NCBI GenBank assembly: GCA_050184225.1
Contig: JBFXAN010000206.1
Coordinates: 1 to 10,695 of the forward strand
From: JBFXAN01 sp050184225
GTDB taxonomy: Bacteria; Chloroflexota; Dehalococcoidia; CAUJGQ01
DNA length: 10,695 nucleotides
Reading direction: 5' to 3'
Shown here: in pieces, positions 1 through 4,964 of the stretch
How the letters are laid out: the number at the start of each line of letters is the position of its first letter
How positions within the stretch are numbered: position 1 is the stretch's first letter
Position numbers and translations under genes: made by a program
Notes under the pieces: generated by a model
Seen by the model: only the letters and a program-made list of their open reading frames with translations
Told to the model about the DNA's origin: nothing
Database searches by the model: none

Positions 1-2
1 TT

Positions 3-632
3 GAGCGGCTGCAGGACCAGCTCCTGGACGAACTGAACGTCAAGCGCCTGGAGCGAATCGAGCAGCCGGAGCTGTACGCCAGCTACGACGTTCGCCCGAA
101 CCTGCCCGTGCTCGGCCCGAAGTACGGTAAGCAGGTCGGCGCCATCCGGCAGGCGTTGGCGTCGGCAGACCCAGCGGAGATCGCACGCACGGTGCGAGCC
201 GGCACCACAGTGACCCTCCAGGCCGGCGCTGAGACGGTGGAACTGGCGCCGGAGGAGGTGCTGGTAGACGTCAAGGAACGGGAGGGCTTTAACGTCGCCG
301 AGAGCCGCGACCTGCTCGTCGCGCTGGATGCCACGCTCACGCCGGAACTGATCGCCGAGGGCCTTGCTCGCGACTTCGTCCGCGGCGTGCAGGACGCGCG
401 CAAGGACGCCGGTCTGCGCATCGAGGACACGATCCGCCTCGTCTACGCGGCGGACAGCGAGGCGTCCGAGGCGATCGCGACCTATTCCGGCTACATCAAA
501 GGCGAGACGCTCGCCACGCAGATGGTGGTGGGAGATCCATCCGATGAGGCGCACGAGACCGAGGTACGGTTGGGCAAGGACCACGTGCAGATCGGCCTGA
601 CGCGGGTGGGGTCGCTGCTGGAGGGGCGGTGA
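3..632 (+). CDS. ileS: Isoleucyl-tRNA synthetase, C-terminal part (5' end outside window)
   Basis: The frame is open from base 3 to the TGA at 630-632 and gives the last 209 residues of a protein that is usually about 1,000-1,100 residues. The signature PNLPVLGPKYGK (residues about 32-43 of the fragment), followed later by LDATLTPELIAEGLARDFV and VQDARKDAGL, matches the post-anticodon-binding C-terminal region of the eukaryote-like type 2 isoleucyl-tRNA synthetases. The enzyme attaches isoleucine to tRNA-Ile in the cytoplasm. The catalytic HIGH and KMSKS regions lie upstream of the window and cannot be checked. The fragment has no disruption and normal codon use, so it looks like an intact core gene bordering the accessory region. 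Type 2 assignment rests on recalled family motifs. Confidence 0.9.
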   Translation, partial: ERLQDQLLDELNVKRLERIEQPELYASYDVRPNLPVLGPKYGKQVGAIRQALASADPAEIARTVRAGTTVTLQAGAETVELAPEEVLVDVKEREGFNVAESRDLLVALDATLTPELIAEGLARDFVRGVQDARKDAGLRIEDTIRLVYAADSEASEAIATYSGYIKGETLATQMVVGDPSDEAHETEVRLGKDHVQIGLTRVGSLLEGR

Positions 633-640
633 CCGAGCGA

Positions 641-693
641 CCCCCTCCCCCGGCCCCTCCCCCACTGCGTGAGGGAGGGGCCGGGGGAGGGGG
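641..693. repeat. 21-bp perfect inverted repeat, G-quadruplex-capable, at the ileS 3' end
   Basis: Bases 641-661 pair perfectly with 673-693 (C-rich arm CCCCCTCCCCCGGCCCCTCC plus C; G-rich arm its complement), with an 11-base loop that can add three more pairs. It begins 8 bases after the ileS stop. No T-tract follows, so it is not a classical intrinsic terminator, although so strong a hairpin could stop transcription or protect the 3' end. The right arm has four G runs of 3-5 separated by 1-2 bases, a textbook quadruplex motif; the left arm has the same on the other strand. The right arm also contains GGAGG-like bases 6-9 bases before the ATG at 700. Such palindromes can be dispersed elements; copy number cannot be judged here. 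Confidence 0.8.
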
Positions 694-699
694 CTCCCG

Positions 700-1540
700 A
701 TGCCCGCATCGGCGCTGCATCTAACGCGCTACCAAGGGCTTGATCAGTTCGGTCCGGCGTACCGGGTGATGCTGGAGAACGACACCCACGCCGCCGGCTC
801 GGTCGACCGGGTGTTACATGGAGGGGATGGTCCGGCTCTGCACCGCGACCGCGCAGTACCTCTACCGCGACTTCACCCCGCTTCGGGTCTTGTACCAATG
901 GGGCGCTGCACCGGAACTGGAGCAGCGGCTGGAGATGATCCTGAAAGGCGGCTCCGATCCTGAGGAGGCGGTTGTCCAGATCGTCGCCTTCTGTCGGGGC
1001 GTCGCCGAAGCCGCGGCTGACGACGACCTGGACACGATGGTGGTCGGCGGTACTGAGGAGCAGATCATCGAGCGCGGCTCGGATTGGTGCACCGATCTGG
1101 CGCGCGTCGCCTGCGTGCTTTGTCAGGTTGCGGGGATTCCCGCACGGCTGGTGTACCTGGCAGACACGCGGCGGGCGTACAGCGCGCACGCGATCATCGA
1201 GGCGTACCGTGACGGGACGTGGGGCGCTATCGATCCGACAACAGGTGTGATCTACCAGCATCTAGATGGCCGGCCGACATTGGCCTGGGATCTTCAGAGG
1301 GATCGGGGCCCGCTTGCGTCACACTGGCCGGACACCACGAACCGAAGCGAACGAGTGGGGCAGTTCCGGCGTGCTACCTTGGCCAACTACTTCGTGTGGG
1401 AGCGACAGCATTACGACTGCACCGTCAGCCCGATCAATTCGTACTATCGAACCATCCTGGACATGGCTGCCCAGGGGTGGCCGGGCGGGCTGCGTTGGCT
1501 ACATGACGAAGACGAGCACGCTAGGCGCCGGCACGCGTAG
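700..1540 (+). pseudogene. Transglutaminase-like cysteine enzyme, frameshifted near codon 38
   Basis: Residues are numbered from the ATG at 818. The core shows the transglutaminase-like triad: Cys91 in SDWCTDLARV, His124 in YSAHAIIEAY and Asp139 in GAIDPTTG. It is followed by a C-terminal region ending at the TAG at 1538-1540. The family includes transamidases and peptidases that act on glutamine or peptide bonds; the substrate here is unknown and no signal peptide or membrane segment is visible. The ATG at 818 lacks a ribosome-binding site. Another frame, from the ATG at 700, reads convincingly as protein (RYQGLDQFGPAYRVML ... VDRV) up to base 813, and skipping T814 joins it to YMEGMVRL. I therefore infer one gene from 700 with a one-base frameshift. 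Initiation at 818 would give an intact 240-residue product, so the gene may still work. It is followed after 8 bases by the next gene. Confidence 0.72.
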
Positions 1541-1548
1541 GGATACGG

Positions 1549-2211
1549 GTGCCGGCGGTGTGGTACCGTGCCGCGTGGATGGACGAACACGACCGGATTG
1601 TCCCGCCCCGGATCGACCCGAACAGGACTCCGTTCACGGAGACGGCGGCGTTCGGTAGGTACGGACCCATTCTGGATCCAAACCCGGATTCACCGGAGGC
1701 GCTGTACACCAAGGCGGTCATCCACGAACAGGGCTTTGACGCACTGCCGCACGTTGTCACGCGACGGGAGTTGGACCGTCACATCGCTGCCGGCGAGATC
1801 GAATTGTACCGAGGTGTCACGGAACGACGCTTCGCCGACCAGTTGCGGTATGGCGACTTCTTTATCGGTCGAGGTGGGGAACTCGACGGCATGTATGCCG
1901 CCGCCGGCCCGCACGCACTGGCGGTTGCGCGCCACTATGCGGCCCTCGGTGATGGAACCGTTATCCGGATGACCTTGAAGCGAGGGACACGGGTCGTTCG
2001 GTGGCACGATCTGGAGATGCGGGCAGCTGCGGAGTTGAGTATGATGACGAGCATGCCTCTGGATGTTGCCCGTTCCCTGTACAATGATCACAGCCGGCTC
2101 GCGGTGTATTTGGGATACGACGCGGTCCACATCGTTGACTTTCCGGATATTGATCATTACGTGCTGCTGAACCGCACAGCGTTGCGGGTACAGGAAGGGG
2201 ATATGCGATGA
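1549..2211 (+). CDS. ADP-ribosyltransferase-fold-like protein
   Basis: This 220-residue ORF starts at GTG 1549, with AGGGA at 1539-1543 upstream; an ATG at 1579 (residue 11) is the alternative start. The layout resembles the mono-ADP-ribosyltransferase fold seen in toxin and phage-head-associated domains. It has ELYRGV with Arg88, then GDFFIGRGGELDGMYAAAG (102-120), a helix with alanines and ARHYA (127-131), a strand VIRMTLKRGTRVV (138-150), GYDAV (189-193) and a terminal YVLLNRTAL (204-212). Arg88 would match the NAD-binding arginine. The classical STS and glutamate motifs are not clear, so enzymatic activity is uncertain. It begins 8 bases after the transglutaminase stop and overlaps the next ORF by 4 bases, indicating one operon. 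No frame damage is seen. Fold assignment is by pattern recall, not by a search. Confidence 0.6.
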   Translation: MPAVWYRAAWMDEHDRIVPPRIDPNRTPFTETAAFGRYGPILDPNPDSPEALYTKAVIHEQGFDALPHVVTRRELDRHIAAGEIELYRGVTERRFADQLRYGDFFIGRGGELDGMYAAAGPHALAVARHYAALGDGTVIRMTLKRGTRVVRWHDLEMRAAAELSMMTSMPLDVARSLYNDHSRLAVYLGYDAVHIVDFPDIDHYVLLNRTALRVQEGDMR

Positions 2212-2420
2212 GCGTCGAGTTGAGCCATCGGCTGGCGTGGATCAAGTTCTATCCCCCGATCGTTGACCTGAGCTGGTCCGAACGACATGCGCTCTGGCTC
2301 GCATGCGAGCGCTCAGATGACTTCTCCGACCTTTCGGAGCGCCACCAACGATTCCTCCTCGAAGCCGAAGCCGCCCGCGAGCGCGACATCGCCAAACGAC
2401 GGGCCGCCATCGGGCGATAG
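2208..2420 (+). CDS. Small hypothetical protein, coupled to the ART-like gene
   Basis: The 70-residue ORF starts at the ATG of an ATGA overlap with the preceding stop, with AGGGG about 8 bases upstream (AGGGGATATGCGATG), so translational coupling is likely. I do not recognise a family. The first half is hydrophobic and aromatic (LAWIKFYPPIVDLSW, ERHALWLAC). The second half is highly charged and helical (DDFSDLSERHQRFLLEAEAARERDIAKRR), with no signal peptide, cysteine cluster or obvious DNA-binding motif. Its position directly after a transglutaminase-like and an ART-like gene is compatible with a small partner, inhibitor or immunity protein, but that is inference from context only. The overlap and start make it a credible gene despite its size. 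Confidence 0.6.
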   Translation: MSVELSHRLAWIKFYPPIVDLSWSERHALWLACERSDDFSDLSERHQRFLLEAEAARERDIAKRRAAIGR

Positions 2421-2476
2421 CCTGCTCTCCGTACGCCGGTTACCGTTCGTCCTTTATTCACCGCGAGCGATGAACG

Positions 2477-3013
2477 ATGGGGAATATGCTGACGGCTGAC
2501 TGGCCGGGGCGGGAGGCTGCAACGAGACTCCGCCAGTGGTCAGCCATCGAGCCGCTCGCTGCCTACGCGATGGACAATACCTCCATCTTCAGTGCGGCCA
2601 TCCTGGTGGGTTCCTTCGCCGCCGGCACGGCCGACACACTCAGCGACATCGACCTGATCCTGCTCGCGCCCGATGGCGGCTTCGAGGCCGCCTGGGCGCG
2701 GCGCTCCGACCTCCATCCGACCGGTGTCCTGGCGGTGTGGGATTAGCAGCGCGCGGGTTCGCCCGAGGTCGCCGCGCACAACTGGGTAACGGACGATCTC
2801 GTGGTCGTAGAAACGCTGTTCGCTACGCCGTCGAGCGGCTTTCGACTGGCGGAGCCGTACGTGGTGCTCACCGGTCGCCTGCCCGACGATGTGACCCGCC
2901 GGCCGCCGATCGCACGCTCCGAGATGACCGGCTGGCCGCACGCTGTGGACCTCGCCTACAGCACCCTCAAACGCGTGCTCCGGCGCGGCCCTCCCGCCGA
3001 GGATGCCCGGTAG
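2477..3013 (+). pseudogene. Nucleotidyltransferase-domain protein with in-frame TAG at 2744
   Basis: The frame from the ATG at 2477 (or 2486; neither has a strong ribosome-binding site) carries the polymerase-beta-type nucleotidyltransferase signature: VGSFAAGTADTLSDIDLILL, with Gly45-Ser46 and Asp57/Asp59 as expected for metal binding. Codon 90 is TAG (2744-2746). The same frame then stays open to the TAG at 3011-3013 and continues to look like the family (WVTDDLVVVETLF, LAEPYVVLTGRL), with Glu112 a possible third carboxylate. The whole reading frame would be 178 residues, typical of small stand-alone nucleotidyltransferases that transfer AMP or another nucleotide to a protein, RNA or drug. 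A CAG to TAG change would explain the break. No obvious HEPN partner sits next to it. It converges on the serine hydrolase with a 28-base gap. Pseudogene is most likely; readthrough cannot be excluded. Confidence 0.75.
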
Positions 3014-3041
3014 CGGGAGGACGTTCGATGAGTCGCGCGGC

Positions 3042-4265
3042 TCAGTGCGGATAGGGGAGCACCTCGGCGAGTCGCGCTAGGATCGTGCGCTCCAGGTCGG
3101 CGAGCCACACTCCCACGCCCGGTCCGGCGTCCGGGGAGATGTTGACGAAGCCGATCACGCCCAGCTTCAGCTCCGGCAGCATGCTGGTGAAGCCGGCCTG
3201 ACCGCCGTTCTTGGAGACGGCGGTGAAGGAGCCGAACGGCGCGGTGTGCCAGCCGATGGCGATCGATGCCCGGCCCTGCGTCGGCGCTACCGGCCGCCAC
3301 ATCTCCTCGATTGTACCGCCCGCGAGGATCTGATCGCCGCCCGCCGGCCCGCGCCGAATCTGGAGCATGATGAACCGCTCCATGTCCTCCACGGTTGAGA
3401 GGATCGTGCCGGATGGTGGGAACGGGTTGCCGTAGCCCGCCGTTCGTCCCTGCCAGCCTGTCCCCGTCTGCTCCAGGTGTGTGTAGCCCACCGCCAGACG
3501 TGACCGGTCAACCGCGTGGATGTCGTACGTGCTGCTGGTCATGCCCAGTAGCGTGAAGATGTGGTCGGCCACGTATGCGTGATGCGGCTCACCGGCGATC
3601 ATTGCGCACACCTGACCGAGGAGGACAAAGCCGACGTTTGAGTAGGCGTAGCGCGTGCCGGGCGCCGTCTCTGCCGTGATGCCTTCGACGTAGCGGAAGA
3701 ACTGGGGCGCAGTGTTCAGGCCAGGCGGCATCGTGTGCGGCAGGCCGGCGATATGCGATGCCAACTGCAGGAACGCGGGAGTGACCCGGCTGCCGTCCGG
3801 CGCGCGGTAGAAGACCTCGAGGACGTACTGGTCTACCGGGTCGGCCAGAAGGAGCTTGCCCGCGTCGCGAAGCTGCATGAGCATCGTTGCTTGGAAGACC
3901 TTGGTGACGGAGCCGATCCGAAAGATCGTGCGCGGCGTCACCGGGATCCCGGCCGCGACGTTCGCGCAGCCATAGCCGGCCTCGAACAGCACCTCCTGGT
4001 CGTGCACCACGCCGAGCGCGACACCTGCGATACCCGCCTGCCGCCGCAGCGCCTCGATCTCACCGGGCAGCGCCGCGATCACGGCGGCCACGCGCGGCTC
4101 CTGCAGAAGTGTCGCGCTGAACGGCGAGACGACGGGTGGCCCGCAGGATGGCGCGCCGCCGGCCTGCGTTTCAGCAAGCCTGCGGCTGGGGCGCATCACC
4201 GGCAGCATCAACGCCGTGCCCGCCAGTCCCGCGGCGAGCATACGCCGCCGCCCGATTCTCTCCAT
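3042..4265 (-). CDS. Secreted serine hydrolase, class C beta-lactamase-like, Tat signal
   Basis: The 407-residue protein has the three active-site elements of the beta-lactamase/transpeptidase-like superfamily. These are Ser119-Val-Thr-Lys122 (nucleophile and general base), Tyr208-Ser-Asn210, and KNGG at 352-355 in place of the usual KTG/HxG box. HIAGLPH at 171-177 matches the family's HTSGLP. Such enzymes are esterases, D-amino-acid peptidases or beta-lactamases; the substrate cannot be told from sequence. The ATG at 4265 is preferred over one at 4370 because GGAG lies 8 bases upstream and because it puts a twin-arginine-like signal, GRRRMLAAGLAGTALML, right at the N-terminus. Export to the cell surface is therefore likely. 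The ORF is complete and ends at the TGA at 3042-3044. It diverges from the lipoprotein gene over 178 bases. Confidence 0.88.
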   Translation of the reverse strand: MERIGRRRMLAAGLAGTALMLPVMRPSRRLAETQAGGAPSCGPPVVSPFSATLLQEPRVAAVIAALPGEIEALRRQAGIAGVALGVVHDQEVLFEAGYGCANVAAGIPVTPRTIFRIGSVTKVFQATMLMQLRDAGKLLLADPVDQYVLEVFYRAPDGSRVTPAFLQLASHIAGLPHTMPPGLNTAPQFFRYVEGITAETAPGTRYAYSNVGFVLLGQVCAMIAGEPHHAYVADHIFTLLGMTSSTYDIHAVDRSRLAVGYTHLEQTGTGWQGRTAGYGNPFPPSGTILSTVEDMERFIMLQIRRGPAGGDQILAGGTIEEMWRPVAPTQGRASIAIGWHTAPFGSFTAVSKNGGQAGFTSMLPELKLGVIGFVNISPDAGPGVGVWLADLERTILARLAEVLPYPH

Positions 4266-4402
4266 GCTCCCGTCTCCATGCGTCCGGTCTCCATAGAGGG
4301 AACGGGAGAGTGGCTGCAGCGGATGTGCAGGCCATGCCTCGCCAATGACGTCGAGGAGTGGGACCTTCACGCGCGGTCGTTTGTGGTGTCCACTAGATCG
4401 TG

Positions 4403-4416
4403 GGGATCAGGGATCA
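4403..4416. repeat. Tandem GGGATCA direct repeat upstream of the lipoprotein start
   Basis: Two adjacent copies of GGGATCA (4403-4409 and 4410-4416) lie about 30 bases before the lipoprotein ATG, in the divergent intergenic stretch. This could be a protein-binding site or a chance duplication; I see no convincing promoter hexamers beside it. Confidence 0.35.
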
Positions 4417-4430
4417 GGACCGTGGGTCTG

Positions 4431-4436
4431 AGGAGG
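4431..4436 (+). promoter_or_regulatory. Consensus ribosome-binding site of the lipoprotein gene
   Basis: AGGAGG stands 7 bases before the ATG at 4444. It is the best ribosome-binding site in the window and supports this start even though the encoded protein is short. Confidence 0.8.
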
Positions 4437-4443
4437 ATGGGTC

Positions 4444-4686
4444 ATGCGGTGGTGGGGAGTCAACAACTGGAGTCGCAACCGGTTCCTTCGCGCCTGCTTC
4501 ATCGTGCCGGCGGCGTATCTGATCGCGGCGTGCACCGCCAACGGCAATGACGACGAGCCGTCGAGCAACGTTCATGCGCAGGCGACCAGCGCACCTTCGG
4601 GCGAGGCCTCATCATCCGCTGGTTCGGTGCGGACAAGCACGCAACCGGCTGCTGCCCCCGGTGCATCCACGTCCGGCAGGGTATAG
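4444..4686 (+). CDS. Putative lipoprotein, probably truncated at its 3' end
   Basis: The 80-residue ORF starts after a consensus AGGAGG. Its N-terminus has basic residues, a hydrophobic stretch (FLRACFIVPAAYLIAAC) and a lipobox I27-A-A-C30, so Cys30 would be lipidated and the protein anchored outside the cytoplasmic membrane. From residue 31 to the stop it is only a Ser/Ala/Thr/Pro-rich linker, with no folded domain. Lipoproteins with such linkers normally continue into a substrate-binding or enzymatic domain, so this looks like the amino-terminal stub of a longer gene. The stop (TAG, 4684-4686) falls just where the broken end of the opposite-strand transglycosylase-like gene begins, pointing to a deletion junction near 4660-4680. 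A short surface lipopeptide is the alternative. Confidence 0.65.
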   Translation: MRWWGVNNWSRNRFLRACFIVPAAYLIAACTANGNDDEPSSNVHAQATSAPSGEASSSAGSVRTSTQPAAAPGASTSGRV

Positions 4687-4964
4687 AGGCCGGCCCAGCG
4701 TTCACGGCGATAGACGGTGAGCAGGCGGCTGTACATTTCGAAGTAGTCCAGGCGACCAGTCTGGACAGCGTAGCCTCCACTATCAAACATGATCGGCATA
4801 TTGTGGTCAGCGGACAGTTCGCGGGCAAGTGTGAGTGTGAACGAGGAAACTATCAGGGGTGTAACGAGCACGGCACGGACGTGTGGCGGCCGCCGTCGCG
4901 CGACGATCCTGGAGAAGATCTAAACGTCACTGCTGCGCATTGCCGCGGAGATGACAAGCTTCAT
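4671..4964 (-). pseudogene. tRNA-guanine transglycosylase/DpdA-like gene, 5' fragment with in-frame TAG
   Basis: Reading begins at ATG 4964, with GGAGGG six bases upstream (4971-4976), and gives MKLVISAAMRSSDV. A TAG follows at codon 15 (4920-4922), and the same frame continues as RRRPPHVRAVLVTPL, SSFTLTLARELSADH, MPIMFDSGGYAVQTGRL and YTLPD. The DSGGY segment (Asp61) with the preceding hydrophobic strand and the later LPD resembles the TIM-barrel start of tRNA-guanine transglycosylases. That superfamily exchanges guanine for a 7-deazaguanine base in tRNA or, for DpdA, in DNA. After about codon 98 the resemblance stops and the frame runs antisense to the lipoprotein to base 4572. A full enzyme would need two or three hundred more residues, so this is a truncated pseudogene. 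Its ATG overlaps the sigma-gene TGA by 4 bases (ATGA). Family assignment is by motif recall. Confidence 0.55.

Noticed and set aside
491..1261. 256-residue minus-strand ORF
   Set aside because: It is antisense to ileS and the transglutaminase core and crosses the hairpin; composition is not protein-like.
2990..3020. CCTCCCGC ... GCGGGAGG inverted repeat as a terminator between the convergent genes
   Set aside because: The stem is only 8 bp with a 15-base loop, overlaps the stop codon and has no T-tract; plausible but not supportable.
3735..4550. 271-residue plus-strand ORF
   Set aside because: It overlaps the serine hydrolase antisense and runs through the lipoprotein gene in another frame; no motif and no ribosome-binding site.
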